64,000 nucleotides of DNA, taken from NCBI GenBank assembly GCA_963575745.1, contig CAUYUJ010017847.1, positions 62,001 to 126,000 of the forward strand, in the 5' to 3' direction. This document shows, one piece after another, positions 10,779 to 23,000 of this stretch. This DNA comes from Prorocentrum cordatum. Taxonomy: Eukaryota; Sar; Dinophyceae; Prorocentrales; Prorocentraceae. The notes below the pieces were generated by a model. It was not told the DNA's origin. It saw only the letters and a list, made by a program, of their open reading frames with translations, and did no database searches. Each line of letters opens with the position of its first letter. The first letter of the stretch is position 1. A program made the translations under genes and the position numbers.

Positions 10779-11947
10779 CTGGGCGCCGGCGGTAAACCGT
10801 CAACCTTTCTTACCGCCGGGGGACTCGTAGAGCTTCCTGACCATATATAATGTCGAAAAAATTGCAGAGAACGAATTGTTTTCAGCCTAAGCGATTTCAG
10901 ACCTCTCGATGCAACAGCCGAACGCCCCCCATGCTTCTGGATCGTTTTCTGTGCGCACGAGCTCCGTAGCTCTCCTACAGCCCAAGTTACGTGCGAAAAT
11001 CGACAATACAAATATTTTCGCGAATCTAGCTCGGGCAGCAGACCGAGTTCAGACCTCTGAATGCAACAGGCGGACGCGCCTGATGTCTCCGAATCGATTC
11101 CTGTAATTACCAGCCCTGCAGCCCCCTTACAGCCCGAGCTATGTGCAGAAAACCGGCACCACCTCTGAAGATGACTCGAACCATACCAATAATTTCGCGG
11201 ACCTAGCTCGGGCAGCAGACCGAGTTCAGAGCTCTGAATGCGACAGGCGGACGCGACTGATGTCTCCGAATCGATTCCTGTGATTACCAGCCCTGCAGCC
11301 CCCTTACAGCTCGAGTTAAGTGCAGAAAACGGACAGCACCTCTCAAGATGACTCGAAGAATACGAACAGTTTTGCGGACTTAGCTTGGGCAGCACACCGA
11401 GTTCTGAGCTCTGGATATGGCAGGCGGACGCGCCTGATGTCTCTGAATCAATTCCTGTGAGTACGAGCCCTGTGGCCCGCCTACAGCCCGAGTTAAGTGC
11501 AGAAAACGGACAGCACCTCTCAAGATGACTCGAACGATACGAACAGTTTCGCGAACCTAGTTCGGGCAGTAGACCGAGTTCAGACCTCTAGATGGAACAG
11601 ACGAACGCGCCAAATGATTCGCAATCGATTTCTGTAAGAATGAGCTCTGTAGCTGCCCTACAGCTCAAGTTAAGTACAAAATACCGACAACGCGTATCAA
11701 GATGACTCGAAACAGCCGATCCCGCCGCAACGCTTTTTTGCAGAAATATGTATCCGATCGAGCTGAGATTAAGAGGGCGAGCGGGGATAAGATCGAATAT
11801 GGTCAGAAAAAATACTAGAGCTCAAACGAATTGTTGAATTTCGAGAACAAGATTTTCAACCGACCGAAAGTCAGCAAAAGGTCCGTCGAGATTTTTCTTG
11901 CCAACTAGCCCTCCAGCGCGCCGGAATTACTCTTAAGCTTCCAGCAA
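10779..11947 (-). mobile_element. A1 module, 1,169 bp; duplicated downstream
   Basis: The monomer marker GACCGAGTTC (or CACCGAGTTC) occurs at 11041, 11218, 11396 and 11572, giving periods of 177, 178 and 176. The unit is copied almost unchanged in the next segment, with an offset of about 1,171 nt. Confidence 0.85.
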
Positions 11948-13023
11948 CTGGGCGCCGGCGTTAAACCGTCAACCTTTCTTACCGCCGGGGGACTCGTAGA
12001 GCTTCCTGACCATATATAATGTCGAAAAAAATTGCAGAGAACGAATTGTTTTTCAGCCTAAGCGATTTCAGACCTCTCGATGCAACAGCCGAACGCCCCT
12101 CATGCTTCTGGATCGTTTTCTGTGCGCACGAGCTCCGTAGCTCTCCTACAGCCCAAGTTACGTGCGAAAGTCGACAATACAAATATTTTCGCGAATCTAG
12201 CTCGGGCAGCAGACCGAGTTCAGACCTCTGAATGCAACAGGCGGACGCGCCTGATGTCTCCGAATCGATTCCTGTAGTTACCAGCCCTGCAGCCCCCTTA
12301 CAGCCCGAGCTAAGTGCAGAAAACCGACACCACTTCTGAAGATGACTCGAACCATACCAATAATTCCGCGGACCTAGCTCGGGCAGCAGACCGAGTTCAC
12401 AGCTCTGAATGCGAGAAGCAGACGCGACTGATGTCTCCGAATCGATTCCTGTGATTACCAGCCCTGCAGCCCCCTTACAGCTCGAGTTAAGTGCAGAAAA
12501 CGGACAGCACCTCTCAAGATGACTCGAAGAATACGAATAGTTTTGCGGACCTAGCTTGGGCAGCACACCAAGTTCTGAGCTCTGGATATGGCAGGCGGAC
12601 GCGTCTGATGTCTCTGAATCAATTCCTGTGAGTACGAGCCCTGTGGCCCGCCTACAGCCCGAGTTAAGTGCAGAAAACTGACAGCACCTCTCAAGATGAC
12701 TCGAACGATACGAATAGTTTCGCGAACCTAGTTCGGGCAGTAGACCGAGTTGAGACCTCTAGATGGAACAGACGAACGCGCCAAATGATTCGCAATCGAT
12801 TTCTGCGAGAATGAGCTCTGTAGCTGCCCTACAGCTCGAGTTAAGTACAAAATACCGACAACGCGTATCAAGATGACTCGAAACAGCCGATCCCGCCGCA
12901 ACGCTTTTTTGCAGGAATATGTATCCGATCGAGCTGAGATTAAGAGGGCGAGCGGGAATAAGATCGAATATGGTCAGAAAAAATACTAGAGCTCAAACGA
13001 ATTGTTGAACTTCGAAAGCAAAA
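11948..13023 (-). mobile_element. A1 module, near-identical tandem copy
   Basis: Matches 10779-11947 over its whole length with scattered substitutions (for example GTTAAACC in place of GGTAAACC in the hairpin), but is cut about 90 nt earlier at TTCGAAAGCAAAA. Confidence 0.85.
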
Positions 13024-13561
13024 CTGGGCGCCGGCGGTAAACCGTCAACCTTTCTTACCGCCGGGGGACTCGTAGAGCTTCCTGACAATATATAACGTCG
13101 AAAAAAAATGCACATAACGAATAGTTTTTCAGCCCAAGCGATTTCACACCTCTCGATGCAACAGCCGAACGCCCCCGATGCTTCTGGATTGTCTTCTGCA
13201 CGAGCTCTGTAGCTCTGCTACAGCCCGAGTTACGTGCGTAAATCGATAGCACCTCTCAAGATGACTCGAACAAAACAAACAGTTTGACAAACCCAGCTCG
13301 AGTATCAGACCGAGTTCAGACCTCTGAATGCGACAGGCGGACGCGTCTGATGTCTCAGAGTCGATTTCTCTGATTACCAGCCCTGCAGCGCACCTGCAGC
13401 CCGAGTTAAGTGCAGAAAACCAAGAGCACCTCTCAGGATGACTCGAACAATACGAATAGTTTTGCGGACCTAGTTCGGGCAGCAGACCGAGTTCCGAGCT
13501 CTGGATTCGACAGACGAACGCGCCGAGAGCAAAATTTTCAGCCGACCGAAAGTCAGCAAAA
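13024..13561 (-). mobile_element. A1 module, 3'-shortened by the next head
   Basis: Only about two monomers remain. The segment jumps from a monomer into CAAAATTTTCAGCCGACCGA near 13522, indicating an internal deletion as well as the usual cut at CAGCAAAA. Confidence 0.75.
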
Positions 13562-14975
13562 CTGGGCGCCGGCGGTAAACCGTCAACCTTTCTTACCGCC
13601 GGGGGACTCGTAGAGCTTCCTGACAATATATAATGTCGGAAAAATTACAGAACGAATAGTTTTTCAGCCCAAGCGATTGCAGACCTCTCGATGCAACAGC
13701 CGAACGCCCCCGATGCTTCTGGATTGTCTTCTGTACGAGCTCTGTAGCCCTCATACAGCCCGAGTTACGTGCGTAAATCGATAGCACCTCTCAAGATGAC
13801 TCGAACAAAACAAATAGTTTGGCAAACCCAGCTCGAGTATCAGACCGAGTTCAGACCTCTGAATGCGACAGGCGGACGCGTCTGATGTCTCCGAATCCAT
13901 TCCTGTGATTACCAGCCCTGCAGCCCCCCTGCAGCCCGAGTACAGTGTAGAAAACCGAGAGCACCTCTCAGGATGACTCGAACAATATGAATGGTTTGGC
14001 AAACCTAGCTCGAGTATCAGACCAAGTTCAGGCCTCTGAATGCGACAGGCGGACGCGTCTGATGTCTCCGAATCGATTTCTGTGATTACCAGCCCGGCAG
14101 CCCCCCTACAGCCCGAGTTAAATACAGAAAACCGACAGCATCTCAGGATGACTCAAACAATACAAATAGTTTCGCGGACCTAGTTCGGGCAGACCGAGTT
14201 CCGAGCTCTGGATTCGACAGGCGGATGCGCCTGATGTCTCCAAATCGATTCCTCTGACTACCAGCACTGTAGCCCCCCCACAACCCGAGTTAAGTACACA
14301 AAACCGACAGCACCTCTCAAGATGACTCGAACAATACGAATAGTTTCGCGATTCTAGAGCGGGCAGCAGACCGAGTTCAGAGCTCTGGATTCAACAGACA
14401 AACGCGACTGATGACTCTGAATGGGTTTCTGTAAGCATCCGCTCTGTAGCTGTCATATAGCTCGAGTGAAGTACAGGAAACCGACAGCACCTCTCAAGAT
14501 GACTCGAATAATACAAATAGGTTTGCCGACCTAGCTCGGCTAGCAGACCGAGTTCAGACCTCTGGATGCAACAGACGAACGCGCCTGACCATTCTGAATC
14601 GATAAGGTGTGCTTACCAGCTCTGTAGCTGTCCTATATCTCGAGTTAATTCCAATATACCGACAGCGCGTATCAAGATGACTCGAAACGGCCGATCCCGC
14701 CCGGACGCTTTTTGGCAGTAAAAGGTACCCGATCGAGCTGAGATCAAGATGGCGAGCGGGAATAAGATCGAATATCACGGGAAAAAATACTAGAGCTCTA
14801 ACGAACGGTTGGATTTCGAGGACAAAATTTACAACCGATCAAAAGTCACCAAAAGGTCCGTCGAGATTTTTCTTGCCAACTAGCTCTCCAGCGCCCCGGA
14901 ATGACTCTTAAGCTTCCAGCAATAACTTGCTAAGGAAAGCTCTACGAGTTAGGTCCGTCGAGATTTTTCTTGCCA
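13562..14975 (-). mobile_element. A1 module plus resumed outer tail
   Basis: A long copy that reaches its far inverted repeat (GGAAAGCTCTACGAGTTA near 14934). It is followed at once by GGTCCGTCGAGATT, the part of an A unit that follows CAGCAAAA. That is the cut point seen at 13561, so this looks like an insertion with its host resumed afterwards. Confidence 0.75.
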
Positions 14976-16049
14976 ACGGCAAACCGTCAACCTTTCTTAC
15001 CGCCGGGGGACTCGTAGAGCTTCCTGACAATATATAATGTGCAACAGCCGAACGCCCCCGATGCTTCTGGATTGCTTTCTGTACGAGCTCCGTAGCCCTC
15101 ATACAGCCCGAGTAACATGCGTAAATCGACAGCACCTCTCAAGATCAATCGAACAATGCGAATAGTTCGGCAAATCTAGCTCGAGTATCAGACCGATTTC
15201 AGACCTCTGAACGCGACAGGCGGACGCGTCTGATGTCTCCGAATCGATTCCTGTGATTACCAGCCCTGCAGCCCCTCTACAGCCCGAGTTGAATGCAGAA
15301 AACCGACGGCACCTTTGAGGATGACTCGAACAATACGAACAGTTTTGCGGACCTAGTTCGGGCAGCAGACCGAGTTCCGAGCTCTGGATTCGACTGGCGG
15401 ACGCGCCTGATGTCTTCAAATCGATTCCTCTGACTACCAGCACTGTAGCCTCCCTACAGCCCGGGTTGAGTACAGAGACCCGACACCACCTCTCAAGCTG
15501 ACTCGAACAATACGAATAGTTTCGCGAGACTAGATAGGGCAGCAGACCGAGTTCAGAGCTCTGGATTCAACAGACGAACGCGAATGATCATTCTGAATTG
15601 GTTTCTGTAATTATCAGCTCTGTAGCTCTTATATAGCTCGAGTTAAGTACAGAAAACCGAGAGCGTCTGTCAAGATGACTCGAATAATACGAATAGGTTT
15701 ACGGACCTAGCTCGACTAGCAGACCGAGTTCAGACCTCTGGATGCAACAGACGAACGCGCCTGATGATTCGGAATGAGATAGGTGCAGCTCGAGTTAAGT
15801 ACAAAATACCGAGAACGCGTATCAAGATGACTCGAAACAGCCGATCCCGCCAGTGTGCTTTTGGGCAGTAAAAGGTGCCCGATCGAGCTGAGATCAAGAC
15901 GGCGAGCGGGAATAAGATCGAATATCACGGGAAAAAAATAGAGCTCAAACGAATTGAAGAATTTCAAGAACAAAATGTTCAACCGACCAAAAGTCAGCAA
16001 AAGGTCCGTCGAGATTTTTCTTGCCAACTAGCTCTCCAGCGCCCCGGAA
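14976..16049 (-). mobile_element. A1 module with damaged terminus
   Basis: The first half of the hairpin is missing: CCAACGGCAAACCGTCAACC replaces the CTGGGCGCCGG arm. The inverted repeat and the monomers follow normally. Confidence 0.7.
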
Positions 16050-16997
16050 CTGGGCGCCGGCGGTAAACCGCCAACCTTTCTTCCGCCGGGGGACTCGTAG
16101 AGCTTCCTGACCATGTATAATGTCGAGAAAAATTGCAGAGAACGATTAGTTGTTCAGCCTTCGCGATTTCACCTCTCGATTCAACAGCCGCGCGCCACTC
16201 ATGCTTCTGCATCGTTTTCTCTGTGCACGAGCTCCGTAGCTCTCCTACAGCCGAGTTACGTGCGATAATCGACAGCACCTCTCAAGATCACGAACAATAC
16301 AAATAGTTTCGCGAATCTAGCTCGAGTATGAGACCGAGTTCAGAACTTTGACTGCAACAGGCGGACGCGCCTGTTGTCTCCGAATCGATTCCTGTGATTA
16401 CCAGCCCTGCAGCCCCTTTGCAGCCCAAGTTAAGTGCAGAAAACCGACAGCACCTCTGAAGATGACTCGAACAATACGAATAGTTTCGCGGACCTAGCGC
16501 GGGCAGCAGACCGAGTTCAGAGCTCTGAATGCGACAGACGAACGCGACTGATGTATCGATTTCTGTGATTACCAGCCCTGCAGCCCCCTTACAACAGCTC
16601 GAGGCTCGAGTTAAGTGCAGAAAACGGACAGCACCTCTCAAGATGACACGAAGAATACGAATAGTTTTGCGGACCTAGCTCAGGCAGCACACCGATTTCT
16701 CAGCTCTGGATTCGGCAGACGGACGCGCCTGATGTCTCCGAATCGATTCTTGTGAGAACGAGCCATGCAGCCCTGCTACAGCTCGAGTTAAGTGCAGAAA
16801 ACTGACAGCATCTCCCAAGATGACTCGAACGATACGAATAGTTTCGCAAACCTAGCTCGGGCAGCAGACCGAGTTCAGACCTCTAGATGAAACAGACGAA
16901 CGCGTCTGATGATTTGCAATCGATTTCTGTGAGGATGAGCACTGTAGCTGCCCTACAGCTCGAGCTCAGTAGAAAATACCGACAACGCGTATCAAGA
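16050..16997 (-). mobile_element. A1 module segment
   Basis: Hairpin with one lost base (TTTCTTCCGCC). The monomers resemble the 10.8-13.0 kb copies. It is cut inside a monomer after GCGTATCAAGA. Confidence 0.7.
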
Positions 16998-17076
16998 CTG
17001 GGCGCCGGCGGTAAACCGTCAACCTCTCTTACCGCCGGGGGACTCGTGGAGCTTCCTGACAATATATCATGTGGAA
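16998..17076 (-). mobile_element. A1 terminus stub, 79 bp
   Basis: Only the hairpin, the inverted repeat and GACAATATATCATGTGGAA are left before another full head starts, so two module termini stand side by side. Confidence 0.8.
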
Positions 17077-18182
17077 CTGGGCGCCGGCGGTAAACCGTCA
17101 ACCTTTCTTACCGCCGGGGGACTCGTAGAGCTTCCTGACAACATATAATGTCGAAAAAAATTACACCGAAAAAATAGTTTTTCAGCCCAAGCAATTTCAG
17201 ACCTCTCGGATGCAACAGCCGAACGCCCCCGATGCTTCTGAATTGTCTTCTGTACGAGCTCTGTAGCTCACCTACAGCCCGAGTTACGTGCGTAAATCGA
17301 CAGCACCTCTCAAGATCACTCGAACAATACGAACAGTTTGACAAACCTAGCTCGAGTATCAGACCCAGTTCAGACCTCTGCATGCAACAGGCGAACGCGT
17401 CTGATGTCTCTGAATCAATTCCTGTGATTACCAGCCCTGCAGCCCCCCCCTACAGCCCGAGTTAAGTGCAGGAAACCAACAGCACCTCTCAGGATGACTC
17501 GAACAATACGAATAGTTTCGCGCACCTAGTTCGGGCAGCAGACAGAGTTCGGAGCTCTGGATTCGAAAGGCGGACGCGCCTGATGTCTCCGAATCGATTC
17601 CAGTGATTACCAGCCATGCAGCCCCCTACAGCCCGAGTTAAGTGCAGAGAACCGACAGCATCTCTCAAGATGACTCGAACAATACGAATAGTTTCGCGAT
17701 TCTAGATCGGGCAGCAGACCGAGTTCAGAGCTCTGGATTCAACAGAGAACGGCCACTGGTGATTCTGAATCAGATTCTGTTCGTATCAGCTCTCTAGCTG
17801 TCCTGTAGCTCGAGTTAAGTACAGAAAACCGAGAGCGTCTGTCAAGATGACTCGAATAATACGAATAGGTTTGCGGACCTAGCTCGGCTAGCAGACCGAG
17901 TTCAGACCTCTGGGTTCAACAGCCGAACGCGCCTGATCATTCTGAATCGATTAGCTGTGCTTACCAGCTCTGTAGCTGTCCTAAAGCTCGAGTTATCTTG
18001 AGAAGACCGTCACCGCGTGACAAGATGACTCGAAACGGCTGGTCCCGCCCGTGTGCTTTTTGGCAGGAAAAGGTACCCGATCAAGCTGAGATCAAGATCG
18101 AATATCACGGGAAAAATACTAGAGCTCTAACGAATGGTTGAATTTCGAGAACAAAATTTTCAACCGACCAAAAGTCATCAAA
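17077..18182 (-). mobile_element. A1 module segment
   Basis: Five or so monomers and the usual tail to AAAAGTCATCAAA. Close in sequence to the copies at 18183, 20549 and 25988 (shared ACATATAATGTCG and GATTCGAAAGGCGGACG). Confidence 0.75.
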
Positions 18183-19547
18183 CTGGGCGCCGGCGATAAA
18201 CCGTCAACCTTTGTTTTTTGCGTCTTTGCTGGGACCGTCTTGGCCACTAAGGCCAGGTCCAACAAAGTATCAGGCGAAACAGAGCCTCTTATTTATCACG
18301 CAAGCAGTCAGCTCTTACACCACGCAGCGAAGCTGTTGGAATAAAGAGAATCACATGCCCGCAATGACACAATCAAACGCAAAGCACACAAAAGACAAAC
18401 AACCTTTGTTACCGCCGGGGGGGTCGTAGAGCTTCCTGACAACATATAATGTCGAAAAAAATAACACATAAAAAAATGTTTCAGCCCAAGCAATTTCAGA
18501 CCTCTCGGATGCAACAGGCGAACGCCCCCGATGCTTCTGGATTGTCCTGTACGAGCTCTGTAGCTCTCCTACAGCCCGAGTTACGTGCGCAAATCGACAG
18601 CACCTCTCAAGATGACTCGAACAATACAAATAGTTTGGCAAACCTAGCTGGAGTATCAGACCGAGGTCAGACCTCTGCATGCGACAGGCGACGCGTTTGA
18701 TGTCTCTGAATCGATTCCTGTGATTACCAGCCCTGCAGCCCCCCTACAGCCCGAGTTAAGTGCAGGAAACCGACAGCACCTCTCAGGATGACTCGAACAA
18801 TACGAATAGTTTCGCGGACCTAGTTCGGGCAGCAGACAGAGTTCGGAGCTCTGGATTCGAAAGGCGGACGCGCCTGATGTCTCCGAATCGATTCCAGTGA
18901 TTACCAGCCATGCAGCCCCCCTACAGCCCGAGTTAAGTGCAGAGAACCGACAGCATCTCTCAAGATGACTCGAAAAATACAAATAGTTTCGCGATTCCAG
19001 ATCGGGCAGCAGACCGAGTTCAGAGCTCTAGATTCACAGACAACAGCCACTGATGATTCTGAATCAGATTCTGTACGTGTCAGCTTTGTAGCTGTCCTGT
19101 AGCTCGAGTTAGGTACAGAAAACCGAGAGCGTCTGTCAAGATGACTCGAATAATACGAATAGGTTTGCGGACCTAGCTCGCCTAGCAGACCGAGTTCAGA
19201 CCTCTGGATTCAACAGGCGAACGTGCCTGATCATTCTGAATCGATTAGCTGTGCTTACCAGCTCTGTAGCTGTCCTGAAGCTCGAGTTATCTTGAGAAAA
19301 CCGACAGCGTGTGTCAAGATGACTCGAAACGGCCGATCCCGCCACAGTGCTTTTCGATAGTAATATTCACCCGATCGAACTGAGATCAAGATGGCGAGCG
19401 GGAATAAGATCGAATATCATGGGAAAAAATACTAAGAGCTCAAACGAATTGTTGAATTTTGAGAACAAAAGTTTCAACCGACCCAAAGTCAGCAAAAGTT
19501 CCGTCGAGATTTTTCTTGCCAACTAGCTCTCCAGTGCGCCGGAATTA
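18183..19547 (-). mobile_element. A1 module carrying a LINE fragment in its hairpin
   Basis: The module head is split: CTGGGCGCCGGCGATAAACC lies left of the insertion and TTACCGCCGGGG right of it. The remainder is a normal A1 unit ending at GCGCCGGAATTA. Confidence 0.8.
18216..18399 (-). mobile_element. LINE 3'-end fragment (tail type GACGCAAAA)
   Basis: A 184-bp insert, read in sense on the minus strand, ending GCAAAGACGCAAAA. It is flanked by 11-bp direct repeats CAACCTTTGTT at 18205-18215 and 18400-18410, a clear target duplication. A stem lies about 15 nt before the tail (GGACC/GGTCC and TGGCC/GGCCA arms, 18232-18260). It contains AACAGCTTCGCTG, a motif shared with the 62.3-63.5 kb element, so both probably belong to one family. 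No coding sequence. Confidence 0.8.
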
Positions 19548-20548
19548 CTGGGCGCCGGCGGTAAACCGTCACCTTGGTTACCGCCGGGAGACTCGTAGAG
19601 CTTCCTAGCTCGACTTAAGTTAAAGAAAACCGGCAGCACCTACCAACATTCCGACTCATAGTGAATTTGTTTTACCTCTGAATGCGACAGGCGGACGCGT
19701 CTGATGTCTGCGAATCGACTCCTGTCATTACCAGCCCTGCAGCCCCACTACAGCCCGAGTTAAGTGCAGAAAACCGACAGCACCTCTGAGGATGACTCGA
19801 ACAATACGAATAGTTTCGCGGACCTAATTCGGCAGCAGACCTAGTTCGGAGCTCTGGATTCGACAGGCCGACGCGCCTGATGTCTCCGAATCGATTCCTG
19901 TGACCACCAGCACTGTAGCCCCCCTCAGCGCGAAAGGAGTGAAGAAAACCGAGAGCACTTCTCAAGATGACTCGACCAATACGAATAGTTTCGCGTTTCT
20001 AGATCGGGCAGCAGACCGAGTTCAGAGCTCTGGATTCGACAGACAAACGCAACTGATGATTCTGAATCGGTTTCTGTAATTATCAGCTCTGTAGCTGTCC
20101 TACAGCTCGAGTTAAATACAAAAAACCGAGAGTTTCTGTCAAGATGACTCGAATAATACGAATAGGTTTGCGGACCTAGCTCGGCTAACAGACCGAGTTC
20201 AGACCTCTGGATTCAACAGGCGAACGCGCCTAATCATTCTACATCGATTAGCTGTGCTTACCAGCTCTGTAGCTGTCCTAAAGCTCGAGTTATGTTCAGA
20301 AAACCGTCAGCGCGTATCAAGATGACTCAAAACGGCCGATCCCGCCACAGTGCTTTTCGATAGTAATATTCACCCGATCGAGCTGAGATCAAGATGGCGA
20401 GCGGGAATAAGATCGAATATCACGGGAAAAAATACTAGAGCTCAACGAATTGTTGAATTTCGAGAACAAAATTTTCAACCGACCAAAAGTCACCAAAAGT
20501 TCCGTCGAGATTTTTCTTGCCAACTAGCTCTCCAGCGCGCCGGAATTA
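19548..20548 (-). mobile_element. A2 module segment
   Basis: First member of subfamily A2: after the inverted repeat it reads TAGCTCGACTTAAGTT and ACCAACATTCCGACTCATAG in place of the GACAATATATAATGTCG of A1. It then joins the common monomers. Confidence 0.8.
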
Positions 20549-21687
20549 CTGGGCGCCGGCGGTAAACCGTCAACCTTTGTTACCGCCGGGGGACTCGTAG
20601 AGCTTCCTGACAACATATAATGTCGAAACAAATTATACATAAAGAATAATTTTTCAGCCCAAGCAATTTCAGACCTCTCGGATGCAACAGCCGAACGCCC
20701 CCGATCCTTCTGGATTATCTTCTGTACGAGCTCTGTAGCTCTTCTACAGCGAGTTACGTGCGTAAATCGACACCTCTCAATATGACTCGAACAATACGAA
20801 TAATTTGGCAAACCTAGCTCGAGTATCAGACCGAGTTCAGACCTCTGCATGCGACAGGCGGACGCGTCTGATGTCTCTGAATCGATTCCTGTGAGTACCA
20901 GCCCTGCAGCCCCCCCTACAGCCCGAGTTCAGGAAACCGACAGCACCTCTCAGGATGACTCGAACAATACGAATAGTTTCGCGGACCTAGTTCGGGCAGC
21001 AGACAGAGTTCGGAGCTCTGGATTCGAAAGACGGACGCGCCTGATGTCTCCGAATCGATTCCAGTGATTACCAGCCATGCAGCCACCCTACAGACCGAGT
21101 TCAGTGCAGAGAACCGACAGCATCTCTCAAGATGACGAACAATACGAATAGTTTCGCGATTATAGATCGGGCAGCACACCGAGTTCAGTGCTCTGGATGC
21201 AACAGACAACGGCCACTGATGATTCTGAATCAGATTCTGTTCGTATCAGCTCTCTAGCTGTCCTGTAGCTCGAGTTAAGTACAGAAAACAGAGAGCGTTT
21301 GTCAAGATGACTCGAAAAATACGAATAGGTTTGCGGACCTAGCTCGGCTAGCAGACCGAGCTCAGACCTCTGGGTTCAACAGGCGAACGCGCCTGATCAT
21401 TCTGAATCGATTAGCTGTGCTTACCAGCTCTGTAGCTGCCCTGAAGCTCGAGTTATGTTCAGAAAACCGTCACCACGTATCAAGATGACTCGAAACGGCC
21501 GATCCCGCCCGTGTGCTTTTTGGCAGTAAAAGGTACCCGATCGAGCTGAGATCAAGATGGCGAGCGGGAATAAGATCGAATATCACGGGAAAAAATACTA
21601 GAGCTCTAACGAATGGTTGAATTTCGAGAACAAAATTTTCAACCGACCAAAAGTCACCAAAAGGTCCGTCGAGATTTGTCTTGCCAA
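20549..21687 (-). mobile_element. A1 module segment
   Basis: Hairpin intact (loop ACCGTCAACCTTTG). Small deletions occur in the monomers (for example at 20775). It is cut at TCTTGCCAA. Confidence 0.75.
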
Positions 21688-22100
21688 CTGGCGCCGGCGG
21701 TGAGCCGTCAACCTGGTCACCGCCGGGAACCTCGTAGAGCTCCTCTCACTGGTAAGAGTGCAGAGAATCGACACAGAGTGAAAAAAAACAGATTTTTCGA
21801 AAATCTTCAAATTCGATTTTTTCGATGTTCATATTCGCTCAGTTCCTGGAAGTCAACTCATGCAAAAATGCATCGAGAGAGCTGAGCTGCTGTCAGAGAG
21901 GAGTTTAATGCGACGCGCAAAAATCTGCTGTCTCGAAATAAATGGTCAAATATCTTTCAAATTTTCGCAAAACCACCCAAAAGTTGCCACATTGTCCGCC
22001 TCGGCCGGCTGGGCCAACTAGCTCCACCCCGCGCCGGAATTCCTCTAGCTCATCGATGCCGAAGAGCTCTACGAGGTACTAGCTCTCCAGCGCCCCGGAA
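21688..22100 (-). mobile_element. B2 module plus resumed outer tails
   Basis: The B2 head is CTGGCGCCGGCGGTGA with second arm TCACCGCCGGG: the stem has changed on both sides, TAA/TTA to TGA/TCA, a compensatory pair. The body has GCACTCTTAC-type and TCGATGTTCATATTCGCTC segments. Ends of B and A units follow (GCTCTACGAGGTACTAGCTC). Confidence 0.75.
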
Positions 22101-23000
22101 CTGGGCGCCGGCGGTAAACCGTCAACCTTTCTTACCGCCGGGGGACTCGTAGAGCTTCCTGACAATATATAATGTGGAAAAATGCAGAGAACGAATAGTT
22201 TTTCAGCCCAAGCGTTTTCAGATCTCTCGATGCAACAGCCGAACGCCCCCGATGCTTCTGCATTGTCTTCTTTACGATCTCTGTAGCTCTGCTACAGCTC
22301 GAGTAACGTGCGTAAACCGACAGCACCTCTCAAGATGACTCTAACAAACGAATAGTTTGGCAACCCTGACTGCGACAGACCACCAGCACTGTAGCCCCCC
22401 TCAGCCCAAGTTACGTGCAGAAAACCGAGAGCACTTCTCAAGATGACTCGAACAACACGAATAAGTCTGCGATTCTAGATCGGGTAGCAGACCGAGCTCA
22501 GAGCTCTAGATTCAACAGACAAATGGAACTGATGATTCTGAATCGGTTTCTGTAAGCATCAGCTCTGTAGCTGTCCTATAGCTCGAGTTAAGTACAGAAA
22601 ACCGATAGCGTCTGTCAAGATGACTCGAATAATACGAATAGCTTTGCGGACCTAGCTCGGCTAGAAGACCAAGTTCAGACCTCTAGGTTCGACAGGCGAA
22701 CGCGCCTGATCATTCTGAATCGATTAGCTGTGCTTACCAGCTCTGTAGTGGTCCTAAAAGCTCGAGTTATGGTGAGATAAGCGTCATCGCGTGTCAAGAT
22801 GACTTGAAACGGCTGATCCCGCCTGCCTGCTTTTTGGCAATAAAAGGTACCCGATCGAGCTGAGATCAAGATGGCGAGCGCGAATAAGATCGAATATCAT
22901 GGGAAAAAATACTAGAGCTCAAACGAATTGTTGAATTTCGAGAACCAAATTTTCAACCGACCAAAAGTCACCAAAGGTCCGTCGAGATTTGTTTTGCCAA
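22101..23000 (-). mobile_element. A1 module segment
   Basis: Related to the 9633 copy. It has an internal deletion near 22370 (GCAACCCTGACTGCGACAGA) that removes about two monomers. Confidence 0.7.

Noticed and set aside
11990-12025. TATA-like CATATATAATG near A1 heads as a promoter
   Set aside because: On the antisense strand of the module, not followed by a plausible gene, and variable (CATATAATG, TATAGAATG). Dinoflagellates do not rely on classical TATA boxes.
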